From: Uranotaenia lowii | Lineage: Eukaryota; Arthropoda; Insecta; Diptera; Culicidae | Assembly: GCF_029784155.1 (NCBI RefSeq) | Contig: NW_026597521.1 | Coordinates: 62,001-126,000, forward strand | Direction of reading: 5' to 3' | Length of the DNA stretch: 64,000 nucleotides | In this document: piece by piece, positions 48,449-60,342 of the stretch | Numbering within the stretch: the first letter of the stretch is position 1 | How the letters are laid out: each line of letters begins with the position of its first letter | The notes under the pieces: generated by a model | Seen by the model: the letters and a program-made list of their open reading frames with translations, nothing else | Databases searched by the model: none | Told to the model about the DNA's origin: nothing | Position numbers and translations under genes: made by a program

Positions 48449-49500
48449 CGAACCTGTAAAAACTTTCCTGGAGAGGACACTAGCTTGAGCTTGAGCTTAG
48501 ATAAACCGTACATTTCAGTAGTTGCTACTCCGTGATCCTTCTTGGAGAGGACACTAGCTATGATAAACTAATTGCCCATGAAGGTTTTCCCTGTGAGGAA
48601 CAACATCATGAACACTCCCTGTGATGAGTTTCCTATGAAGACTTTCCCTGTGAGGAAATACTAGGACATGTTCCTGTGAAGAACGGACCTGTATAAATTT
48701 CCCTGAGAGGACACTTTCTGTGAATAACAAGTTACCCCTTGAATACCTGACCTGTAAGGAACATTCTTTGTCTGAACTTTAGCTAAAGAATTTTCCCCTG
48801 TGAGGAACTCTTCCGAAAGTACATAGAACATTTTAAGAGGGAGGATTCCTTGTGAGGAATGATTCCGTGAAGACCTTTCCTGAGGGGACACTCCTTGTGA
48901 GGAGCAATCCATGAAAACTTTCTTTGTGAGGAACTTCCCGTTAAAACTTGAGAAATGGTTACGGCATTCCCTGTATGAACATTACATGATCGGGTTGTTA
49001 CCTTGAACAAATTCCCTACGAAGTGTTTACATTGTTTGAATGTTCCCTCCAAGGGCAATCTAGTGTTAAATTTTATTTGAAAATTGTCATAATTTGGCTT
49101 TGGAAGTTTTTTTTTTTTTTTGATTCAGTTTTCAAGATAATTCCTGACGAGGAACTTCATTTTAAGAACAACACCGGTGAGTAGATTCCCCATGAGGAAA
49201 CTCCCGGTGAGATCATTACCTTTAAGGACACTCAAAGATATTCATAAATAATGTTCTGACTAGTACATCGACTTGATTTTCAAATTCACTAGGGCTTAAG
49301 ATTTTTCCCCGAGTGGACTTTTTCCTATGAGAACAATTTTTTTGAGGAATTTCCACTAAGAACTTTCCCTGGGAGGGTATTCTCTGAAGAAACTTCCTTG
49401 TGAGGACATTTACTATGAGGATTCATGACATTCCATGATAGGATTTATCCGTCGAGCAGAAGGTCCCATGTAAGAAGTGCAAAGAGAGATCTCAAAAAGA
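48449..49500 (+). repeat. Degenerate CCCTGTGAGGA-derived region
   Basis: Words such as TTCCCTGTGAGGAAC, CCTTGTGAGGA and TGTGAGGAACTTCC recur irregularly, often followed by -ACTTTCC-. I read this as an older, eroded extension of the minisatellite. Confidence 0.6.
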
Positions 49501-49659
49501 CGACTAAATTCTTAACTGAGGTGCAGATCTGTTTTGATATAAAATGTCAATTCGATTTCAAGTAATACTACTTGGAGAAACGTGCTCTAAAAGGCTGAAT
49601 GAAATTGATATCAAATGTTCGAAAAATAGTTGAAATTGATCTTAGAATTGATGAACTTT

Positions 49660-50160
49660 CTGGTAAAGACATTATCCACGAGAAACTTCATTGAGAAGTT
49701 CTATAAGCTGTGTGGAAGTTCATTTAGAGAACATTTCCTGGTAAAAATTGTATTATGACAAATATAAGATACCTACATAGATATTCTAAAAAAATTGGTA
49801 ACGAGCATCGAATTCATAATCCCTGTGAGAATAATATGTGAAGCTATCACTGGTTTGAATAGATATAAAAAAAAACCAAATTTAATAACTGTGCGTTAAA
49901 ATTGATCTTAGTAATTTCTTTTGATGGATTCGAGGAATTTTCTTCTAAAGACATTATCCGCGAGAAACTTCACTGAGAAGTTCTGGAAGTTGCGTGGAAA
50001 TTAATTTAGAGAATTTTCTCTGTTACAATTTTCTTTTGACAAATATGGTATAGTAACATAGGTAATCTTCATTAAGGGTAAAAAAAATAGCATCGAATTC
50101 ATAATCCCTGTGAGGATAATCTGGGAAGCTATCCATGGTTTGAATAAATATGAAAATCAT
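49660..50160 (+). repeat. Tandem duplication of about 270 bp
   Basis: 49670-49880 and 49945-50155 are diverged copies. Shared landmarks are AAGACATTATCC, GAGAAACTTCA, GAGAAGTTCT, GCATCGAATTCATAATCCCT, GTGAGRATAAT and GGTTTGAATA. Confidence 0.75.
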
Positions 50161-52861
50161 TTTCATAGCAAAGTAGTTGTGATGTAATTATCTTAAGGAA
50201 TTAAATCTGACGTCTGTTGAGATGAGTAGCACTGGTCACAGTTTATGTGATAGAACTGTTATCATTGGTGGTTGATTATTTAAAAGGAGCAGCATATTTC
50301 CGTTATGAAACATTAGGAGAAATTTAATTGAAAAACAATTCTACTTATTACTTTGAAATAAAGAGGTTTGTAAGTAACTCCAAATAGAAACACTAATTAA
50401 ATTTGCAACACCTGTTCGAAAAAGATGGCTGATACGAGAATTTAAATGATAACCTGGATCGGATTTCTGAATCGGAACATTCAACAAAACAAAATTGTTA
50501 ATAAGCGGTCATCGTTGTTATGAAGTCATTTTGAAAATATTCGGTACTGATCTAGAATAAGCTTCTTTGAAGAAGCTTACTATTCGAGAGTTTATTTGTA
50601 TAACAGCAAAATGAAGCTCAAGAAATTACAATACTCTTCAATATCTTTTGAATATGCTAATCAAGAAAAGGGGTTATCATATCACAAAGTATCGCAAACA
50701 TAGTTTACAATTGCATGTTTCCATAGAATTGAAATGGCACGAAATATTAATTAGTCGCGGTTCAAATTAAAGATTGACACTAAATCAACAACTCAATTTT
50801 CTAACCACACAAAAATCGTAAAGAAAGCTATTTGTACCAGGCTGATGTCCACAGTAATTTTTCATCTTCGAATGATTCAAATTTTTGGCAGCCAAGGCAA
50901 GTCAAACGTCTTTAATATAACCATGATTTCGAAGGAAACTGGAAAGAACTGATGATTAATAAAATATAAAAATGCAAAAAAATCAATCATCTATCAGACA
51001 AGTAAAAAAATTCAAGGCAGTAAAAAAAACCAGCACTGAATGCTTAGAAATCAGTTTGAAAAATATAATTTAATAATTGATATATGAATATAATAATAAA
51101 GCTTATGAGAGTAAAAAAAAAATCTATTACTAGCCTCAGCGGCTGGTTTAAAATGATAAAAATTCGGTCGGCCATACATTTTGTAATGAACTACTACTTT
51201 TTTAAGATTTTGCTGAAGAACAAGTAGAGGTAGTACTCGAAGATCCTAATGTTTCTTAAATTGTTATCAAAAAGACAAATGGAGTAACTCGAAGATTGAA
51301 GTAAGTAAATATTGCTTGTTGGAATGTTAATTGTGTAATCATGATTTAAAACAATAATCACGTAATATGCCAGGTATTTGAAGTTTTGATTTTGATAAAT
51401 TGAAGAAGATCGAAGAAAGATTTGATCATTTTGATTGGTTTTCATTTCCTCGGTTCATTGCTGTAAAAGCCGGTATTTATTCAAAACCTAGTGGAGATTG
51501 TCTGGCTGAAAAATTGCAACAGTCGATGAAAAGGTCCAAGCTAAAGGTAGAGCAAATAATCATAGCAGCATCCTTTGTTACTGAAGAGGTATCTTACTCG
51601 ACGTGGTTCCACCAATTTTGCAAATAAGCAGATATATTGATTGATGGAAATACATAGTCGAGTCAACTTTATGAGGATTTACCGTTAAGATATGATACAG
51701 ATAAAATGAACAAATGTATGAGGTAATTGTTGATGTGCAAACGAAAAATTATGTAAAACCCGAAAATGAAATATTTTCATGATTTCTTCATTGATTTGAG
51801 TCCTGCATAGATAGCAAGTACAATTCCATTGTTTACATCAGTGTGTGGCTTCCAATGCTAGAATGAAACTAGTTGGCGGTTCGATTCATTTTAAGTTGTC
51901 GATAGCATTTCGATTTAGTTTATAACAAACAGGCAGACAGATTTCCGTGATACAACAGTTGCAGGGTCATTTTACTTAGCTGGAAAACATGAGCAAATCT
52001 ATGATAAGATTGTTTGCCACGCACAAAAAAAGGCAGGAAACCGTTGTTGCAGGATCATTTGATGCATACCTACCAGTATATACGAAGCTATCGAATAAAT
52101 TCTACATTTTGGAGTTGAAGAGCGGCAGAAAAGCAATCCGTTGTTAAGTGTTCTGCTGTAACTAACTTTCAAGGAACGGAAGGCACAATCCAGGAACGGA
52201 TCCGTGAGCAGGCGCGTGATGGCTGTATGTGAAGTCAGCCTATCACTTATCAGCAAGCATTTACTGGGTCATTTGACTACTACAAACTAGTAATAGGCTG
52301 ATTTTTGCGAATACGTTTCTAATCACCGATCGCTTCTTCGCGTTTTCAAGCAGAAAATGTAAATACGTTACACACGTTATTTTTGAAGATGCACAGTTAG
52401 CTAGGAAAACCCATTATGAAGATAGAATTTATGCTTTAAAGTGTCAGTCTGTTCAATGCCCAAAATGAAATTGAATTTTAAATTTTAACAATATTGAACA
52501 TGCAATAAAAGATCAATGTCAATGTGTAAGCCTTGTGCTAAAAAAAAAAGTTTGATGAAACAGACAAAGTTATTTAACGGTTTTATTTCCCTTGCCTTCA
52601 TTGCTTTAACCTTCATTAGTTAGCTGACCAAGTGAACATTGGAAGCAGAGAAAATGACAAATCTTATCAAATTATAAATTTTGCTACTGTTTCAGTCATC
52701 TGAATATCAGGACGATAATAAGTAATAATGAAGTTATTCGATTCACGATTATGAATTACTCTATTTTATCATATTGCGCATGTTTCAGTAATTAAGATTG
52801 TTATATTTTCTATAAAAGTGTGAGTTTCTATGTGTCATTAGAAAAATACGTTGCATTACAT
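50161..52861 (+). other. Interior of the LTR element, no coding capacity
   Basis: AT-rich. The longest frames (51194-51445 minus, 51400-51627 plus, 51999-52256 minus) have no resemblance to retroviral-type proteins. Confidence 0.6.
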
Positions 52862-52885
52862 GGAAAGAGTAGAGGAGGAGATGAA
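52862..52885 (+). promoter_or_regulatory. Polypurine tract
   Basis: A 24-nt tract with purines at all but two positions (GGAAAGAGTAGAGGAGGAGA then TGAA) abuts the 3' LTR, the expected place for plus-strand priming. Confidence 0.8.
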
Positions 52886-53281
52886 TGTAGTGAATAGTAT
52901 GAATAGTTAGAATAAAATATAAAATAAAAATATAAAACGAAATGAAATAAATATCTGATATAAAGAATAGATACTTGCAGATTATTTACATCAGTGTAAA
53001 GAAATATGGATACGCCAGTAAAAATGAAAGGAATATACAATCCGAAAATATGAGAAAGAGAGAGAGAGAAGCTAATGAGGACATACCTCTTACTCGATTG
53101 TGAGTATGTTTGTTAGAGCGATAGAAAGAGAAAATGAGAGTCAAATATACAGAAGAAATCACGATGAAAGTTTAGTTTGAAAAGGATTGAACAGGAGAAA
53201 GGTTGATGGAAGCGTTTTCTAAAGGATTTCCTGAAATATGAAAACAGAAACCGAAGGAATCGGGGCCATCAATTACGACAA
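52886..53281 (+). repeat. 3' LTR of the coding-less LTR retrotransposon
   Basis: It starts TGTAGTGAATAG, ends AATTACGACAA, and is followed by TTGC (53282-53285), which repeats the base pairs left of the 5' LTR. Confidence 0.9.
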
Positions 53282-55532
53282 TTGCATCTGACCATCACCT
53301 CGTCCTTGGCGAGATACGACTGAGAGTTGCACGTGTCCAACGGCACGAGGAGAAAGTCGGGTGTCGATACGACGTCCGCCGGCTGGAGAATCCAGAGGTG
53401 AAAAGGGCATACGTTGAACAGCTAGAATCCCGAGCCTCGGAGCTGCCGACAGACGGAACAGTCGAAGAACAGTGGTGTGGAATCAAGAATGCCTTTATCA
53501 CGACGAGCCATGGTACTCTCGGTAAAGTTTGTGGAAGAAGGAGTGAATGGATGTCGGATGAAACTTGGAGGATGGTCGATGATCGGAGAAAGGCGAAAGT
53601 CGGAATTGAGCAGGCATGTACCGGGTCAGTCAAAGCAGCCGCCCGCTTACGAATGCGGAGCTGGAAAAGGCAGTTAAACGAGCTTGTAGACGAGACAAGA
53701 GAGCCTGGACAAACTCCCTAGCCGAAGAGGGAGAAAGAGCCGCCGCCAATGGAGATATCCGATTACTTTATGACATTTCTCGCCGCCTCAGTGGTGCAAG
53801 GACTAATGCAAGAATGCCGCTAAAAGACCGAGCAGGTCAGTTATTGACCGATCGAACAGATCAGCTCAAACGATGGACTGAGCACTTCGAACAACTCTTC
53901 CGAGTCACGAATAGCGATGGCCAACAGAATCTGCAGCTCGAAGCGCCAACAGTAAGCCGCATAAATGGCGTCAACTCGGAAGCGCCTTCGCTGGCTGAAA
54001 TAGAAGCGGCAATCAAAAATATGAAATCCAACAAAGCACCTGGGATCGATTGCATCCCTGCTGAAATGCTGAAAGCCGACCCTGCCCTATCAGCACAAAT
54101 GTTGCACCGTCTTTTCGCTGACATCTGGGATACTGCAACATTCCCGGCCGACTGGATGCAGGGTATCCTCGAAAAGGTTCCGAAGAAAGGAGACCTGACA
54201 GAGTGCGGTAACTGGCGAGGCATAACGTTGATCTGTACAACCCTCAAAGTACTCTGCAAAGTGATTCTGAACAGGATCCAGGAGAAAAAAGACGCTACAC
54301 TCCGACGGCAACAAGCTGGATTCCGATCTCGACGATCATGTGTGGACCACATCACAACGCTACGAATCATATTGGAACAAATCAACGAATTCCAGGACTC
54401 TCTTCTGCTGGTGTTCGTTGATTTTGAAAAAGCATTCGACCGACTTAACCTTCTGGGCGGCTCTAAGGCGACGAGGGGTCCCAGAGAAACTAGTCCATCT
54501 CATCGAAGCACAGTATGAGGCATTTTCGTGCAAGGTCTTGCACGACGGTGTCTTGTCCGAACCAATCCCGGTAACTGCTGGAGTGAGACAAGAATGTATT
54601 CTATCACCGCTACTTTTTCTAATCGTAATGGATGAGATTCTGATTGGATCGATTGACTGTGCACCGAACCGAGGATTGCCGTGGAATCCTTCAACAATGG
54701 AGCAACTGAACGACCTTGACCTGGCTGACGATATTGTTTTGCTCGCCCAAACACAACCAGATATGCAGAGCAAACTCGACGACCTCACCGAAAGTTCCAA
54801 GGCAGCAGGTCTCAAAGTCAATGTCGGAAAGACCAAGTCGATGGAGATCAACACAGGAAATCCCTCCAGCTTCATGGTAGCTGGGCAACAAGTTGAGAAA
54901 GTGGAGTGCTTCCAGTATCTTGGTAGCCAGATAACGCCTGATGGTGGTACCAGGAAAGACATCGAAACCCGGATCAGAAAGGCCCGATTTGTGTTTGCGA
55001 GTCTCCGAAACATCTGGCGGTCACGCCAGATCTCTCTACGAACAAAAATCCGAATCTTCAACTCAAACGTCAAATCCGTATTGCTGTACTGGTGCGAAAC
55101 TTGGTGCACATATGCGGTAACGACGCGAAAACTGCAAGTATTTGTAAACCGCTGCCTGCGGAATATCATCCGCGCTTGGTGGCCTGGCAACTGGATCTCG
55201 AATGAGGAACTACATCGCCGGTGTCATCAAAAGGCGCTAGAAATCGAGATTCGGGAACGTAAGTGGAGATGGATTGGGCACACGCTGCGAAGAGATGAAA
55301 ACGAGATTTTCAGAGAGGCGCTAGATTGGAATCCAGAAGGTCATCGAAGAAGAGGCAGACCCAGAAATTCGTGGCGGCGAAGCCTAGCCGCTGAAATCCG
55401 AACTGTCGACGAGAATCTTGACTGGGACCAGGTGAAGACGCTGGCTCCGGATCGTCAACAGTGGAGGTCTTTTACCACGGCCCTATGCACCGGAGGATCG
55501 GCGCGGGATCATTAAGTAAGTAAGTAAGTATA
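53282..55532 (+). mobile_element. RTE-type LINE, 3' part with (TAAG)n tail
   Basis: It continues the RTE element after the LTR insertion. It ends with TAAGTAAGTAAGTAAGTA directly at the stop codon (55513-55515), so the 3' UTR is essentially only the repeat tail, as is typical for RTE elements. Confidence 0.85.
53286..55515 (+). pseudogene. RTE end of endonuclease and reverse transcriptase
   Basis: The segment starts with the end of the endonuclease (SDHHLVLGEIRL), then the linker (53398-53650). A frameshift near 53650 moves to a second frame (53616-54518) with APGIDCIPAEML, KKGDLTECGNWRGITLI, QAGFRSRRSCVDHI and VFVDFEKAFDRL. A deletion and frameshift near 54445 moves to a third frame (to 55515) with GVRQECILSPLLFLIVMDEI, DLADDIVLL, CFQYLGSQI and a C-terminus RKWRWIGHTLRRDE...GRPRNSWRR. 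GVRQEC has Glu where RTE proteins usually have Gly. Two frameshifts and the LTR insertion make it non-functional. Confidence 0.85.
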
Positions 55533-55556
55533 ATTATAAAACATTTTTATATCATA

Positions 55557-57000
55557 ACTAGCTGATCCCATACGAACTTCGTTCCGCTTTCAATTTAGAA
55601 TATGTCATGAACAGTTTGAATGAATGTCAATTTACAGGCATTTTCCAGAAGCAATTCCGAATGCATTTAGTTATAATTGCAAAATGTTGAACACGTTTTA
55701 TGTACGTTCACTTTTTCTGTCGTTGGCTACTAAATTTGAAATCAGGAATCAATTGACCGTGCCAAAACACTCTCGTTTATGAATTTTCGTTTCGATGCAA
55801 TACAAACTCACAAGATTCTTGCAAAGCAAATTTGACAGTTAATATGACCCCCTTTTTTGTCGTTTCATACAAATATTGAATTCAGAAATCAATTGACCGT
55901 CCCAACCCCAATAAACCGTGCATAAATTTTGACTCGATCATTGCAGATCAGTGGACTCTTTTCCCAACTTTGATCTCTGAAATCGATTGCCCTTCCTTTA
56001 AAACTCCCGTGTGCTAATTTTCAAACCGATCCACTGCATAATAACGTCAATATTGCAAAAAAAAAAAGAAAAAAACAGTGAATAGTTAATATGAACGTCC
56101 TCCTTGGCCGACCCCTGACCCAAAATTGGATAATTTGAATCAATTGTTCGTCCTTAATAATTTCTATGTGCAAATTTTCATCTCAATCCGATGTATATAA
56201 ACGTCAATATCACAAAAAAATGCAAAGGTAATATGGATGACCCCTTTTGCTGGTCCCTTACACAAAATTTTATACCTGAAATCGTTTGCACATCATTCAA
56301 AATTCTCGTGAACCAATTTTTATCGGAATCCGATGCATAATAACGTCAAAATCACAAAAATAGCGAACAGTTGAAATGGGGGGTAGTCCCTGACTGACTT
56401 GCCCCTTATACAAAATTTGATACCGGCAATCGATTGCGTGTCCCTCAAAATATCCGAACACAAATTTTCTTCTCAACACGATGAATAATAACGTCAATAT
56501 CACATAAATATTGAAAAGTTGATATGGACGACCCCTTTTGCCGACCCCTTACACTGGATTCGATACCTGGAATCGATTGCTAGTCATTCGAAACTCTTGT
56601 GTACCAATTTTCATCTGAATCCGATGTATAATAACGTCAGTTTCACAAAAATAGTGAACAGTTCATATGGACGACCCCTTTTGCCGACTTCTGTCACAAA
56701 ATTCAATACCTGGAATCAATTCCTCATCTCTAAAAACCCCTATGTGCAAATTTTTGTCACAATCCGATAAAAAATAACGTCAATATCGCGAAAACAATAT
56801 TTGTCTTGTATGGACGACCCCCTTTAGAAGGGGTCATCCAAAAATCTGAAAACATTTTTCATCATTCCTGGTCCTAATGAGTATCCATGTCAAATTTCAG
56901 CTCTCTAGCTCTTAAGATTGCTGAGCCTATAGAGGACAAACAATCAAACAAACAAACAAACAAACAAACCCACAGAAATTGCTTTTTATATATATAGATA
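55557..57000 (+). repeat. Dispersed repeat, copy B, with 143-bp modules
   Basis: It starts ACTAGCTGATCCCATACGAA just after the RTE tail. It contains repeated modules with AATATGGACGACCCC-type words (for example near 56228 and 56521) and ends with an ACAAACAAACA run and GAAATTGCTTTTTATATATA. Head and tail match copy A almost base for base; module number differs. Non-coding. Confidence 0.75.
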
Positions 57001-58980
57001 AATTTAATGCTTATCTGAAATATTCTTCAAGAGACCAACCAATTTCAACATTAACTTTAATTTGTGTTTTTTTTCTAAATACTCAACTCGACGTTTAGAG
57101 GATTTTGATTAATTACACAAGGCCATCAAATGCACATTTAAATCTGGTGCAAAGAATCTAAAAGCTAATTTTGATTTATTTTGCTGTCTTGCAACTTTTG
57201 AAAATATTTATAAATTATATACGAAAATTCTGCACTTTTCTGATAAAATTTTGGAAACATTTCAAACAAATTTAAAACAAAGGTTTTTCCTTAAGACCGT
57301 AAGTAACTTTGACTTCTGCGAAAGAAAAATTATTAAAGTTTTTCATTCGTTTGCTTTTCCAAATTTTGTATAATAATAGTGTCTTATGTCTTATTATTAT
57401 TATGTGTCGAAAACCAAAATTGAATGTCGAAAACTAGATCATCAAGAGCTTTCAGTAAAAGGATAATAAAAACGCTGTTTTGAAACTTTTGATCAAAAAA
57501 AAAATGTAGAGAAAGAAGAAAAAAGTCTGATTCATATAACCAAACATATTAGTTTATTTACATGGCTTTTTTGACAAATCAAGCAAACACTGTCGAAATC
57601 AAGGTATTTTACCCTATCAACCGAATTTTTAAATATGTATTAACTAAATTGCATTTAAGTTACTTTTAAAGCAAAAATCAAATCGTCTTGCAGATTTGGA
57701 GAAGTTCGTTTATTTGAATCATCAATTGAAGTCTATAGAGAATTTGGCAGATTGAAAGAAAATGAATGAATAAATATCAAAATTTGCAAGTAGAATTTGA
57801 TAAGAATTATTTTCATCAAATGACATCAATTTGTTCCTAATGAAACAAATTTTCATACTCATAATCTTGAAATGTTCTTAATAAAATAACATGACTTTTG
57901 CCGACAAGGCCGATCAATTGAGTTAAAATTTTTTTATAATTTACAAAAAAAAAATAACCAAGTTCTACTGTATTTTTTCAAAATAAATTTACCGAATTTC
58001 ATAGTGAAATTTTTAAGAAAATTTGAATATTTTTTAATAAGCTTGTCTTTGTTTTCAAGTTCAAATTTTTGTGTTTTGGAAACATAATCTTCTTGGAAGC
58101 CTAAACATCTAAATTTCAAATAAGGATAACTTTCGTTCTAGCTATTGTCCATGAAAAGTTCGAAAAATGATTCGAAGTAGCAACTTCAAAGCTTAATTTA
58201 AATGCGCAATGACTCAATTACAATTTGATTTTCTTACTTTTCCTAAAACTTAAATTATGACAAACTTTCCACCTCTAGATCGCGTAAGCGTTATCACAAA
58301 GAAGCTAAAATGGTTTCAAGTTTTAAGTGAATTTTTAATCTTTAAACTTGTTTATTAAAAATTTTACTAATGTTTTCACAGTTAGAAAATAAAAAGAGAA
58401 TGGATTCAAATGGAATCATATAAAGATTCAGATAATTAAAGATAATTTTCATGATTTTAAAAAAATTTTAAATTTTAAGATTAGGAGATATTTTTAAAAG
58501 CAACTTTCTTTGTTTTATTTGCGTATTTTCTGTAACCAGTTTTTAATAGTTTTGATTTTTATTATGGAATTTGATGAGAATGTTGAGATTGAGAGATTGT
58601 TGAAAGTTAAAATTAAAGAATTAGTACCACTATAATTTTAATACGCCTAAAATATATTTTTTGAAAATTTATTAAAAAGAAACATTTCAGAAAAATATTT
58701 TTATGGAGGTCACCAACCAAATATGTTAATATTTTGTGGAAATGAATTGGAAAAAGCTCTTCTTTCAGCCGATGCAAAAATTAGCGTTACTGTATTTTTT
58801 TTCTATTGTTGGTATTTCTAGCTAAATTTCAATTTCGAAACCGCCACACCACCCCCCCCCCCCCCCCCATGGACGAGTCCTTTGCTCGGGCCTGGTTCTT
58901 TAAAACGTCAAAGTACCTGTGTACATAAAATTTAAATAATCTGAAAAAAAAAACAGATACAGTTTCATATGTGAAAATGA
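57001..58980. other. AT-rich non-coding DNA
   Basis: No gene is recognised. A 17-C run occurs at 58852-58868. Confidence 0.4.
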
Positions 58981-60342
58981 TTTTTGATTTACGAATTTTT
59001 GAAGGATCTGGAGGACCAACATAAAGAATGTTCTAACGGTTTACTATTGTTATATTTCCATCGGATCGGGAGAACAAATAAGAAAATTGTTTATGAACTT
59101 TCGTTGAATAGAGAGGACCAACATGAAGAATGTTCTGAAGGTTCTCTCTTAGAACCTGGATCGGAAGGACCAACAAGAAAAGAGTTTTGAAGGTTCACTT
59201 CGGGATCGGGAGGACCAACATGAAGAATGTTCTGCAGGTTCACTCTAAAAATATTTCGTTGGATCGGGAGGACCAACAAGAAAAGAGATCTGAATGTTCA
59301 CTTTACGAATTTTTCGTGGGATCGGAAGGACCAACAAGAAAAAAGTTCTGAAAGTTCACTCTAAGAATTTTTCATAAGATAGGGAGGACCAACATAAAGA
59401 ATGTTCTGAAAGTTCACTCTTCACATTTTCCGTTGGATCGGGAGGTCCAACAAGAAAAGAGTTCTAAAGGTTCACTATAAGAATTTTCGTTGGATCGGGA
59501 GGACAAACATAAATAATATTCTGAAGGTTCACTCTTTAAATTTTTCGTTGGATTGGGAGGACCAACACGGAAAGTGTTCTGAAGGTTCACTTTACGAACT
59601 TCCGTTCGATCGAGATGGCCAACATGATGGTAAAATCATAGAATTTTTCGTTGGATAGAGAAAACCAACGAGAAGAGTGTTCTGTAGGTTCACTCTTGGA
59701 ATTTTTCGTTGGATCTAGAGGACCAATATGAACAATGTTCTGAAAGTTCACTGGTGTGTTCACCTAAGAATTTTTCGTTGTATCGGAAGGACCAACATGA
59801 AGAATGTTCTAAAGGTTCACTCTAAGAGCTTTTTGTTGGATCGGGAGGACCAACAAGAAAAGAATTCTGAAGGTTCACTTTTCGATTATTTTTTTGGTCG
59901 AGAGGACCAACAAGAAAAAAGTTTTGAAAGTTCACTCTGAGAATTTTTCGTTAGATAGGGAAGGCCAACTTAAAGAATGTTTTGAAGGTTCACTGAATGC
60001 ATTTCGTTGGATCGGGGGACCATCATGAAGAATGTTCTGAAAGTTCACTCTTAGAATTTTTCATTGAATTGGGAGGACCAACACGAATAGTGTTCTGAAG
60101 GTTCCCTTTACGCATTTTCGTTGGATCGAGAGAACCAACCTGAAGAATATTCTGAAGGTTTACTTGTTGAACTTTTCGTTGGATCGGGAGGACCAACATT
60201 AAGAGTGATCTGTAAGTTCACTCTTCGAATTTTTCGTTGGATCGGAAGGACCAACAAGAAAAGAGTTTTGAAGGTTCAATTCATGAATTTTCGCTGGATC
60301 GGAAGGACCAACATGAAGAATGTTCTTGAAGTTTACTAAATG

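Larger units (their letters stand above)
46963..53281 (+). mobile_element. Non-coding LTR retrotransposon (LARD-like), 6.3 kb
   Basis: It has two LTRs of 406 and 396 bp, a primer-binding site, a polypurine tract and a 4-bp duplication TTGC (46959-46962 and 53282-53285). It lies in the RTE endonuclease gene. The 5.5-kb interior has no frame longer than about 85 codons and nothing resembling gag, protease, RT or integrase. Transposition would have to use proteins from another element. The interior holds a 23-bp minisatellite and a 270-bp duplication. Confidence 0.85.

Noticed and set aside
51400..51627. Possible gag fragment in the LTR element
   Set aside because: The 75-residue frame shows no zinc knuckle or capsid-like motif and no continuation up- or downstream.
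54360..55190. 276-codon minus-strand ORF
   Set aside because: Antisense shadow of the RTE reverse transcriptase.
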